NCBI GenBank assembly: GCA_963837285.1
Contig: CAWIMS010000002.1
Location: 496,001 to 560,000, forward strand
DNA length: 64,000 nucleotides
Origin: Planosporangium sp963837285
GTDB lineage: Bacteria > Actinomycetota > Actinomycetes > Mycobacteriales > Micromonosporaceae
Direction of reading: 5' to 3'
Shown here: in pieces, positions 8,335 through 16,869 of the stretch
Layout of the letters: every line of letters begins with the position of its first letter
Position numbering within the stretch: the first letter of the stretch is position 1
Program-made: the position numbers and the translations under genes
The notes under the pieces: model-generated
Database searches by the model: none
What the model was told of the DNA's origin: nothing
The model's input: only the letters and a program-made list of their open reading frames with translations

Positions 8335-10003
8335 GTGCGCTACGACGTGGTGGTGATCGGCTCCGGCTTCGGCGGCAGTGTCGCCGCCCTGCGCCTGGTC
8401 GAGAAGGGTTACTCGGTCGCCGTCCTGGAGGCCGGCCGGCGCTTCGCCGACGACGAGTTCCCGGAGACGTCCTGGCGGTCGCGGCGGTTCCTGTGGGCGC
8501 CGGCGCTCGGCTGCTACGGCATCCAGCGGCTCACCCTGCTGCGTGACGTGCTCGTGCTGTCCGGCGCCGGGGTCGGCGGCGGCTCGCTGGTGTACGCGAA
8601 CACGCTGTACCGGCCGCCCCGGCCGTTCTACGCCGACCCGCAGTGGACCGGCATCACCGACTGGGAAGGTGAGCTGGCGCCGCACTACGACCAGGCCGAG
8701 CGGATGCTCGGCGTGGTCACGTACGACCGCACCACCCGGGCCGACGCCGTCATGCGCACGGTGGCCGAGCGGATGGGCGTGGGGGAGACGTTCCACCCCA
8801 CGCCTGTCGGCGTCTACTTCGGACAGTCCGGTGTGGACCCGTACTTCGGCGGCGCCGGACCGTTGCGCGAGCCGGCTGCCGGCACTGCGGCGCATGCATG
8901 ACCGGCTGCCGTCACGGCGCAAAGAACACCTTGGTCAAGAACTATCTGTACCTGGCCGAGCAGGCGGGCGCCGAGGTGCACCCGCTGACCACGGTGACCG
9001 CGGTCCGCCCGGCCTGGCGCGGCGGGTACCTGGTCGTCGCCAGCCGCACCGGCCGGCCCTGGCAACGGCTCGGATTCGAGGCCGAGCAGGTCATCTTCGC
9101 CGCCGGTGCGCTCGGCACCCAACGGCTGCTGCACCGGATGAAGGCGGATCGGGTCCTGCCCGGCATCTCGCCCCGGCTCGGTGCGTTGACCCGTACCAAC
9201 TCGGAGGCGATCCTCGGCGCCGCGTGTCGTTCGACCGGGACGCCGACTACACCGACGGCGTGGCGATCACCAGCTCGTTCCACCCGGACGCCGACACCCA
9301 CATCGAGCCGGTCCGGTACGGCAAGGGCTCCAACGCCATGGGCCTGCTCCAGACCGTACTCACCGACGGTGGCCCGCGCCGGCCGCTGCGCTGGCTCGGC
9401 GTCTTCGTCCGGCACCCGGTGCGCAACCTGCGCGCGGTATCCGTCCGGCGCTGGTCGGAGAAGACCGTCATCGCCCTGGTCATGCAGTCGCTGGACAACT
9501 CGCTGCAGACGCACTACCGGCGCGGGCCGCTCGGCCGCAGGCGGCTGACCACGACGCAGGGCCACGGCGCGCCGAACCCGACCTGGATCCCGGCCGGCAA
9601 CGAGGCGGTACGCCTGCTCGCCGAGGAGATCGACGGGGTACCCGGCGGCGCCTGGACCGAGGTGTTCAACATCCCGGTCACCGCGCACATCCTGGGCGGC
9701 GCGGCGATCGGCGCCGACCCGTCGACCGGCGTGGTCGACCCGTACCACCGGGTCTTCGGCCATCCGGGCCTGCACGTGGTGGACGGGGCGGCGGTGTGCG
9801 CCAACCTCGGGGTGAACCCGGCGCTGACGATCACCGCGCAGGCGGAACGGGCGATGGCGCTGTGGCCCAACAAGGGCGAGCCCGACCCCCGCCCAGCGGT
9901 CGGGGCGCCGTATCAGCGACTGTCCCCGAATCCCGCCCCGCCGGCCGGCGTCTCCATGATCACGGAAAGCTCGGGTACCCAGGACGACCCGAACGTTCCG
10001 TGA
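8335..10003 (+). pseudogene. GMC-family oxidoreductase (ChoD-like) with two frameshifts
   Basis: The reading frame is spread over three phases: 8335 to about 8880, about 8880 to about 9225, and about 9225 to 10003. Joined, they give a flavoprotein of about 555 residues. It starts (GTG) with the FAD dinucleotide fold VVVIGSGFGGSVAALRL and LSGAGVGGGSLVYAN. It continues through GCRHGAKNTLVKNYL and VIFAAGALGTQRLL, and ends with the GMC C-terminal motif HVVDGAAVCANLGVNPALTITA. In mycobacteria the homologue is called choD and lies with guaB3/guaA, but cholesterol oxidation is not proven for the family. The last 15 or so codons and the TGA come from a hairpin repeat at 9954-10009. Confidence 0.8.
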
Positions 10004-10009
10004 TCATGG
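9954..10009. repeat. CCATGATC-ended hairpin, copy 1
   Basis: A long inverted repeat: left arm CCATGATCACGGAA (9954-9967) pairs perfectly with TTCCGTGATCATGG (9996-10009), and an inner CGGGT/ACCCG pair lies between. It straddles the 3' end of the GMC oxidoreductase gene and supplies its stop codon (TGA at 10001). Related hairpins with the same eight-base ends but different stems are at 36017 and 39379. It probably folds as a terminator or attenuating structure ahead of guaA. Confidence 0.8.
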
Positions 10010-10031
10010 CGGAGAGCTACCCTCGGTACCC

Positions 10032-11589
10032 ATGAGCACGCCGCCGCCTGTCCTGGTCGTCGACTTCGGGGCCCAGTACGCCCAGCTGATCGCCCGCCGG
10101 GTCCGCGAGGCGAAGGTCTACTCCGAGATCGTCCCGCACTCGATGCCGGTGGCCGAGATGCTCGCCCGCAAGCCGGCCGCGATCATCCTGTCCGGCGGCC
10201 CGTCGAGCGTCTACGAGCCGGGCGCGCCCGCAGGTCGACCCGGCCCTGTTCGACGCGGGCGTGCCGGTCTTCGGCATCTGCTACGGGTTCCAGGCGATGG
10301 CGCAGGCGCTGGGCGGGGACGGTCGCGCACACCGGCCGGCGCGAGTTCGGCGGCACGCCGCTGACCGTTGCGGAAGACGGCGGAACTGCTCTTGCGACCT
10401 GCCAGACGACCAGTCCGTCTGGATGAGCCACGGCGACAGCGTGTCCAGCGCCCCGCACGGGTTCACCGTCACGGCCAGTCGCCGGGCGCCGAGTGGCCGC
10501 GTTCGAGGACCTGGCCGGCCGCCGGGCCGGCGTGCAGTTCCACCCCGAGGTCGGGCACACCCCGCACGGGCAGGAGATGCTGCGCCGGTTCCTGTACGAC
10601 ATCGCCGGCATCGAGCCGACCTGGACCAAGCAGGAGATCATCGACGAGCAGGTCGCGGCGATCCGCGCGCAGGTCGGCGACAAGCAGGTGATCTGCGGCC
10701 TCTCCGGCGGGGTCGACTCGGCGGTCGCCGCGGCGCTCGTGCACAAGGCCGTCGGCGACCAGCTCACCTGCGTCTTCGTCGACCACGGGCTGCTGCGCGC
10801 GGGCGAGGCCGAGCAGGTCGAGAAGGACTACGTCGCGGCGACCGGGATCAGGCTCAAGGTGGTCGACGCGGCGGACCGGTTCCTCGGCGCGCTGGCCGAG
10901 CGTCACCGACCCGGAGCAGAAGCGCAAGATCATCGGTCGGGAGTTCATCCGGGTCTTCGAGGCCGCCGCCCGCGAGATCGAGGCCGAGCACGCACGTCGA
11001 GTTCCTGGTGCAGGGCACCCTCTACCCGGACGTGGTGGAGTCCGGCGGCGGCACCGGCACCGCCAACATCAAGTCCCACCACAACGTCGGCGGCCTGCCG
11101 GACGACCTGGAGTTCGCGCTGGTCGAGCCGCTGCGCACGCTGTTCAAGGACGAGGTCCGCGCGATCGGCGCGGCGCTGGGCCTGCCCGAGGCGATGGTCT
11201 GGCGGCACCCGTTCCCCGGGCCCGGGCCTGGCCATCCGGATCATCGGCGCGGTCGACCGGGAGCGCCTCGACGTGCTGCGCGCGGCCGACCTGATCGCCC
11301 GGGAGGAGCTGACCGCCGGCCGGCCTGGACCGGCGGCGTCTGGCAGTTCCCGGTGGTGCTGCTGGCCGACGTGCGCAGCGTCGGCGTGCAGGGTGACGGG
11401 CGAACCTACGGGCACCCCGTGGTGCTGCGCCCGGTCTCCAGCGAGGACGCGATGACCGCCGACTGGTCCCGGCTGCCGTACGACGTGATCGCCCGGATCT
11501 CCACCCGGATCACCAACGAGGTGCCCGAGGTCAACCGGGTGGTGCTGGACGTGACCAGCAAGCCGCCGGGCACCATCGAGTGGGAGTAA
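10032..11589 (+). pseudogene. guaA: GMP synthase (glutamine-hydrolysing), multiply frameshifted as read
   Basis: All parts of a roughly 515-residue GuaA are present but in alternating phases. The class I amidotransferase domain is seen as PVLVVDFGAQYAQLIARRVR and VFGICYGFQAMAQALGG (Cys nucleophile in GICYG). The ATP-pyrophosphatase domain shows VICGLSGGVDSAVAAAL, and the C-terminal dimer domain ends VLDVTSKPPGTIEWE. Where I can compare with the expected codons, most breaks are one extra G or C, for example near 10227, 10317, 10903 and 11226. GuaA makes GMP from XMP and should be needed for growth without guanine, so sequencing error is more likely than a dead gene. ATG at 10032 starts the frame. 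Confidence 0.85.
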
Positions 11590-11590
11590 C

Positions 11591-11665
11591 GATCGTCACA
11601 ACTTCCGGCAAGTCGTGGCCTGAGAAACCCCTTGAGGCGACAACTTCCGGCAAGTTGTGACGATC
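11591..11665. repeat. Dual-palindrome intergenic repeat, copy 2
   Basis: Starts GATCGTCACAACTTCCGG and ends with its reverse complement, CAAGTTGTGACGATC. It lies between the convergent guaA and pspC-like genes, 2 nt after the guaA stop. The central base pairs differ from most copies (CCGGCAAG in both halves), which suggests the two halves co-vary. Confidence 0.85.
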
Positions 11666-11671
11666 TTGGCG

Positions 11672-11932
11672 TCAGGCGGACGGGGCCGCGGGCGAGGTCG
11701 GCGCCGCGGGGGTCCAGTCCGGCGGGCTGCTCGGCTCCTCGGGCATCGATGAACCACATGATCGGGTACGCGAGGAGCGCGCCACCGCCGGTGAAGCAGG
11801 CCAGCAGGCGAAGATGACCCGGACCAGGGTCGGGTCGACGTCGAAGTACGCGGCCGATGCCGCCGGCGACACCGGCGAGCATGCGGTCGGAGCGGGAGCG
11901 GAGCAGCTTGCGGTACGGGGTGCTCGGGTCAT
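11672..11932 (-). pseudogene. Small PspC-domain membrane protein, frameshifted as read
   Basis: Pieces in three phases make up one short protein. Near the ATG at 11932 lies STPYRKLLRSRSDRMLAGVA, then GGIGRYFDVDPTLVRVIF, then a membrane segment LLACFTGGGALLAYPIMWFI, then MPEEPSSPPDWTP. This is the standard layout of single-PspC-domain proteins of about 80-90 residues, which sit in the membrane and are linked to envelope stress. Three or so one-base indels are needed. A GGAGG-like sequence precedes the ATG. Function beyond family membership is unknown. Confidence 0.7.
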
Positions 11933-12094
11933 GCCTCCACGGTGCGCGCCGGGGGCTTGACGCCTCGGTGACCGCCCGGATCTCCGACCCTGACCGAACC
12001 CTCATCTCATCCCTGATTCAGTCAACCGAGCTAAGTGTCAGGAATCTGACAGTCATCCCCGGCGGGGTGCCGTATTCCGGGCAGAATTTCGCCC

Positions 12095-13040
12095 GTGACC
12101 ACCGCGCTGGAGCCGCTCCGCAGGATCGCGGCGTACGGCCGTGTGTGGCGATTCGTCCGGCCGAGTCCTGCTGGTGCGGGCGTCCGCCCGGTCCGGCACC
12201 CCCGGAGTATGGTCGCTGCCGGGCGGCGCGGTCGACCACGGCGAGGACATCCACACGACACGGTGGTCCGCGAGACCGCCGCCGAGACCGGCCTGTCGGT
12301 CGCCGTCACCGGGCTGCGCGACGTGCTCGCCGACATGCGGGCGCTGCCGCAGCCGCGGCATCACCATCCACACCGACCGGCTGCTCTACGCGGTGACGGT
12401 GCGCGGCGGCACGTTGCGTCGACCGGGTCGGCCAGCCGACCGACCTGGCCCGCTGGCTCACGCTCGACGAGGCGGCCGCGCTGCCGCTGCGGCCGTTCAC
12501 CGCGACGGCGCTGGGCCTGCCGCCGGCCTCGGTCGACCTGCGCCCGGACGAGGCCGCCCGAGTTCCCGTCCTTCTACGCCGTGCCCGGCCCGGACGGGCT
12601 GCACCGGGCCCAGCGCTTCGCCGCGTACGCGGTGGCCACCGACCCGGCCGGATCGGGTGCTGCTGACCCGGATCGCCGACGGGTACCCGGGCGCGGGCTG
12701 CTGGCACCTGCCCGGCGGCGGCACCGACTACGGCGAGCAGCCCGGCGTCGCGCTGATCCGGGAGCTGGTCGAGGAGACCGGGCAGCACGGTCGGCTGGTC
12801 GAGCTGCTCGGCGTGGCCAGCCACCGGGACGCCGCCTCGCTCGGCCCGGAGGGCTACCCGATCGACTGGCACGGCGTGCGCGCCTTCTACCGGGTCGCGT
12901 GTCGACTGCCCACCGACCTGCGGGTGCTCGACGTCGGCGGGTCGACCTCCGAGGCGCGCTGGTTCGCCCCCGACGAGCTGGCCGAGCTGGGCCGCACCGA
13001 GGTGACGGCCGAGGCGCTGCACCGGGCTGGCATTGGCTGA
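12095..13040 (+). pseudogene. Double-Nudix hydrolase, tandem copy 1, frameshifted as read
   Basis: Two Nudix domains in one protein of about 315 residues. Domain A (from GTG 12095) begins PLRRIAAYG and has WSLPGGAVDHGEDIH followed by a Nudix box ending AAETGL. Domain B has GYPGAGCWHLPGGGTDYGEQ with RELVEETGQ, a complete Nudix box, then GPEGYPIDWHGVRAFYR. The frames used are 2, 0 and mixtures, with several indels between 12150 and 12660; domain B is intact from about 12650 to the stop. Nudix proteins cleave nucleoside diphosphates linked to another group; the substrate is unknown. The last 8 nt overlap the start of copy 2. Confidence 0.7.
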
Positions 13041-13955
13041 CCCCGTCGAGCGGCTGCGCCGGATCGGGGCGTACGGGGTCTGCCGCGACGACGACCGGGT
13101 GCTGCTCAGCCGGGCGTCAGCGACCGACACATTGCCCGGGATCTGGCACCTGCCGGGCGGCGGCGTCGAGCACGGCGAGCACCCGGTCGACGCGGTGGTC
13201 CGCGAGGTCGCCGAGGAGACCGGGCTCGCCGTCGAGGTCAGCGGGCTGCGTGATGCGGTGTCGGATGTACTGCGAGCTGTCCGGCCGGCAGACGCACACC
13301 GACCGGTTGATCTTCGACGTGGCCGTGACCGGCGGCGAGCTGCGCGACGAGGTCGGTGGCAGCACCGACCGGGCCGAGTGGGTGCCGGTCGACCGGCTCG
13401 GGGCGCTGCCGCTGATGCCGTTCACCGCGCGGCTGCTGGGGGTGCCGGCCACCGCGATCCCGGGTGACGTGCCTGGCGCACGCGAATCCGGCGGCCGAGC
13501 AACGCCCCGCGCCGCGACCGGTGCAGCGGTTCGGGGCGTACGGGCTGGTCACCGATCCGGCCGGGCGGCTGCTGCTGACCCTGATCGCGGAGGGCTATCC
13601 GGGCGCCGGCCAGTGGCACCTGCCCGGCGGCGGTACCGACCTCGGCGAGCCGCCGGCCGCGGGCCTGCTGCGCGAGCTGGTCGAGGAGGCCGGCCAGCTC
13701 GGCCGGGTGGTCGGGCTGCTCGGCCTGTCGAGCCTGCACAATCCGGCCGCGCTGGGCCCGGAGGGGTAGCCGATGGACTGGCACGTCGTCCGGGTGCTCT
13801 ACCGCGTGGCGGTGGACGATCCCGGGCCGGCCGTCGTGACGGAGGGTGCCGGTGGGTCGACTGAGGATGCTGCCTGGTTTCCGCCGGATCAGGTCGCCCA
13901 ACTACGCCTGACCAGGGTCGCAGCCGTGGTGATCCGTGACCATATGCCACGATAG
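13033..13955 (+). pseudogene. Double-Nudix hydrolase, tandem copy 2, frameshifted and with a nonsense codon
   Basis: A second copy of the same two-domain protein, probably starting at TTG 13033. Domain A: VERLRRIGAYGVC, WHLPGGGVEHGEHP, REVAEETGLA. Domain B: GYPGAGQWHLPGGGTDLGEP, RELVEEAGQ. Frame changes occur near 13265 and 13465. At 13767-13769 the codon equivalent to Tyr in copy 1 (GAG GGC TAC CCG) reads TAG (GAG GGG TAG CCG); the frame then continues DWHVVRVLYRVAV to 13955. The nonsense change is a substitution, unlike the indels elsewhere, and fits decay of a redundant duplicate. Confidence 0.7.
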
Positions 13956-14187
13956 GCGTGCCGTTTCTCACAGGCCCCGGAGTGCAGTGATAGCCGTCGC
14001 TACAATGGACGACTGACAACCGGCTCGCTACACTCAGTAGTGAGTATTTCGCACGGTTCGCCCATTATGCGGTGATAAATGAAGAAGGAACTGGCGCCGA
14101 GCATCGCCAATTCTAGCTTTCGTATGCGATGGTGTAGGCCGCATACCGCACGGGTGGGAACCCCGTTCCTGCAGTGGAGGATTAGAC
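13956..14187 (+). other. AT-richer gap upstream of pssA
   Basis: This 232-base gap is clearly richer in A and T than its surroundings, especially 14020-14120. It contains a small inverted repeat ACTCAGTAGTGAGT near 14034-14047 and a GGAGG near 14176 that serves the GTG at 14188. A short frame from ATG 14079 has no recognisable product. It most likely holds the pssA promoter and 5' leader; I cannot assign a clear -35/-10 pair. Confidence 0.4.
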
Positions 14188-15239
14188 GTGCCGAGAGCCC
14201 CATGGCGTCGGCGTCGCTCGACGGACAGCCCGCGCCCCGCGGGTCGCCGATGGGCCGGCCGGCTGCGCCGCAGCGGCTCGCTCGCCCGGCAGGTGCTTCT
14301 GGTCGGCCGTCCCGGCCGGCGGCGCGCCGAGTCCACAACGAGTGCGACGACGCTGATCCTGCCGGAGAACGCCGACCTCGACGTCCGGGACCAGGTCCGG
14401 TCCGGCTTCGCCGTCGCGCCGGCACCGCCGCCACCGCACCGCCCGTGGCCGCCCCGATCGTCACCCCGGGCATCGCCACGCCGCCACCGGCCGCCGTGCC
14501 GGTGACCGCGGCCGTGCCCTGACCGCCGGGCCCGCGAGTGCCGACGACTTGTCGGTCTCGCTGCTGCCCGGCGACCCGACGCTGGGCCGGCGGATCCGCT
14601 TCGTCGTGGTCAACGCCTGCACCGTCGCCAGCCTGCTGCTCGGCCTGTCGGCGATCTTCCTGGCGCATGGGCGACGTGAGCGTGCGCTGGGCGGCGGTCT
14701 GCCTGATCGCGTGCGTCGCCTTCGACGGCCTCGACGGGGCGCTGGCCCGCAGGCTGGGCGTGGCCAGCCCGTTCGGCGCGCAGATGGACTCGCTGGCCGA
14801 CATGTGCTCGTTCGGCGTGGCCGCGCCGGTCGTGGTCTACGCGTGGCTGGCCGGCTCGGCTCCGGCGCGGCTGGCGATGCCGGCCTGCGCCCTGGTCGCC
14901 GTGTGCGCCGCCATCCGGCTGGCCCGGTTCAACGTCTCGCCCAAGGACGGCCGGTTCTTCTGCGGGGTGCCGACCACGATGGTTGCCGCCGTGCTCGCCC
15001 TGGGCATGCTGATCGCGCCGCAGATGCCGGCGTCCGCGCGGGTCGCCGCCGTCGCCGCGCTCGGCCTCGCGATGGTGACCGGCTTCCCGTACGCGAAGCT
15101 GGCCCGCCTGCTGCGCCTGCCGCCGTGGCTGCTGGCGCTGCCGGTGGTGGGTGCGCTGATCGACTACCGGCTCACGTTCGCCGGTGTCGTGGTCGCATAC
15201 CTGGCCAGCGGCCCGGTGCTGTGGCTGCGCCGCCGGTAA
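14188..15239 (+). pseudogene. pssA: CDP-diacylglycerol-serine O-phosphatidyltransferase, frameshifted as read
   Basis: PssA joins CDP-diacylglycerol and serine to make phosphatidylserine in the membrane. The core is VVVNACTVASLLLGLSAIFLA, then the CDP-alcohol phosphotransferase motif DGLDGALARRLGVASPFGAQ with the last two Asp residues in MDSLAD, then six or so membrane segments, ending GPVLWLRRR. An extra C at about 14668 shifts the frame between FLA and MGDVSVRW. Upstream, a disordered Pro/Ala-rich stretch from GTG 14188 (preceded by GGAGG) appears to be an N-terminal extension, again with frame changes. psd is convergent with it, whereas the two are commonly co-directional in actinobacteria. 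Confidence 0.75.
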
Positions 15240-15258
15240 GACGACCCGGTAGGACGAC

Positions 15259-16512
15259 CTAGCGCCAGCGGGCGATAACCGTCACGCCGCCGACCACGCG
15301 GTCACCGGGGGCAACCTCGGGGACCGCGCGGTCGGCCGGCAGGTACACGTCGGTCCGCGAACCGAACCGGATCAGCCCGAACCGCTCGCCCCGGGCCAGC
15401 ACGGACCCGATCGGGGCGCGCTGGACGATCCGGCGCGCGATCAGCCCGGTCCGCTGCGCCACCACGACCCGCCCGTACCCGGTGTCGAGCACCGTGTACG
15501 CCGCGACGTTGTGCTCGGCGGCCGGCTTCATGGCGGCCGCGTAGCCGCCCTCCTCGACGAAGTACTCGACCACCCGGCCGGCGACCGGGGACCGGTTGAC
15601 GTGCACGTCGAGAACGGACAGGAAGACCGAGACGCGCAGGAACTCGATCGGCCCGAAGCGCTCGTCGCGCAGCCGCTCCACGCCGAGCACCTTGCCGTCG
15701 CTGGCGGCGACCACGGCGTTCGGGTCGTCGGGGGTGTCGCGCTGCGGGTCGCGGAAGAACGCCGCCACCGGCCCGGCCGCGAGCGCCGGCACCAGCCACA
15801 GCTGGGAACCCGGACGGGCGGCCTTGGCGAGGGCGGCCAGGCCCAGCGCGATGCCGGCCGCGGCGACCCCGTTGGAGTCGATGTGCATGCCCCGGGTCAC
15901 CGGCACGCTGGACGGCCGGTACACCGGCAGCATCCGGTCGACGACCTCCTGCTCGGCGGCGGTGTAGCGGAGCCGGTGCACCCGGACCGGCGGCACGTTG
16001 CGCAACACCAGGTCGCTGCCGACCCCGTACAGCGCCGCCTGCCGCTCGATCTCGTCGGCCGCGCCGCTGGGCAGCATGGTCGCCGGCACGACCAGCGACA
16101 GCACGCCGCCGGTGCCCAGCGCCTTGGCCAGCTCGTCGAGGCGGCGCCGGGTCTCCTCGGCGGTGCCGGTGAGCGGCTCGGCCAGCACCACGACGTCGGC
16201 CGGCTCGGCCTCGTCGAGGGTGTCGACCACGCGTACCCGGCCTTCCACCCAGCGGCCCTGACCGGCGACATGGCTGCGCAGCGCGGCGCTGGCCGCGGCA
16301 TCGTCGCCGACGACGATGAGCCTGTCGTCCGGGAGGAGCGCGTCGATCGCGGCGGCGAGCACCGGCGACGCCGCGTCGGCGCCGACCAGCAACCCCGACT
16401 TCGGGCCGCCATGGCGGGCCAGTTCGGCGGCGAGCACGCGGGCCACGCGGGGGCCGACCGGCACGGGCCGGTGTGACCCGCTGGGCACGGAAACGGTGGG
16501 GAACTGCGTCAA
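15259..16512 (-). CDS. psd: Phosphatidylserine decarboxylase with an N-terminal methyltransferase-like domain
   Basis: A 417-residue protein. Residues from about 225 are a type II phosphatidylserine decarboxylase: AAFFRDPQRDTP, VVAASDGKVLGVERL, FLSVLDVHVNRSP, and the self-cleavage site Gly-Ser in LIRFGSRTDVYLP, which yields the pyruvoyl group. Stand-alone enzymes of this type are about 210-230 residues. The first 200 residues form a Rossmann-like fold (SGLLVGADAASPVLAAAIDA, VRVVDTLDEAEPADVVVLAEP) resembling a SAM-methyltransferase without an obvious GxGxG loop. The start is TTG with GGGAG upstream. It converts phosphatidylserine to phosphatidylethanolamine; the role of the extra domain is unknown. 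The gene ends 20 nt from the pssA stop, tail to tail. Confidence 0.85.
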   Translation of the reverse strand: MTQFPTVSVPSGSHRPVPVGPRVARVLAAELARHGGPKSGLLVGADAASPVLAAAIDALLPDDRLIVVGDDAAASAALRSHVAGQGRWVEGRVRVVDTLDEAEPADVVVLAEPLTGTAEETRRRLDELAKALGTGGVLSLVVPATMLPSGAADEIERQAALYGVGSDLVLRNVPPVRVHRLRYTAAEQEVVDRMLPVYRPSSVPVTRGMHIDSNGVAAAGIALGLAALAKAARPGSQLWLVPALAAGPVAAFFRDPQRDTPDDPNAVVAASDGKVLGVERLRDERFGPIEFLRVSVFLSVLDVHVNRSPVAGRVVEYFVEEGGYAAAMKPAAEHNVAAYTVLDTGYGRVVVAQRTGLIARRIVQRAPIGSVLARGERFGLIRFGSRTDVYLPADRAVPEVAPGDRVVGGVTVIARWR

Positions 16513-16629
16513 GATGGAACTCCCGAGGACGTTACCGACCGGTCCGCACCCGATGACGGGTGCGGACCGGTGTGGTCTCGCGGGCCAGCATATTCGCCCG
16601 ATCGGGTGGTCGCCGGGATCGTCGGTGGC

Positions 16630-16869
16630 TCAGATCGGCGGGTCGTCGTCGAAGCCGCTGTCCTTCTTCGCCCGCGACCTGCGGCTCGCGTCGGAGCGCA
16701 GCGCTCCGAACAGGCCCAGGACACCGAAGACGATCAGTGCGCCGGCAATGAACCAGCCGAGCTGGGGAAGGGCGATGTCAACGGTGCGTCCGAAGAACCA
16801 CCAGATGACCGCCGCGAGAAATATCAGACCGAACGCGAGCGACAGCCCATCGGTGCGGTGACTCTTCAT
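16630..16869 (-). CDS. Small two-TM membrane protein
   Basis: A 79-residue protein with two membrane segments (LSLAFGLIFLAAVIWWFFG and LGWFIAGALIVFGVLGLFGAL) and a charged C-terminus ending KKDSGFDDDPPI. The ATG overlaps the stop of the upstream PspC protein by ATGA, so the two are translated together. Small membrane proteins of this kind commonly accompany PspC/LiaF-type genes, but I do not recognise a named family. Confidence 0.7.
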   Translation of the reverse strand: MKSHRTDGLSLAFGLIFLAAVIWWFFGRTVDIALPQLGWFIAGALIVFGVLGLFGALRSDASRRSRAKKDSGFDDDPPI

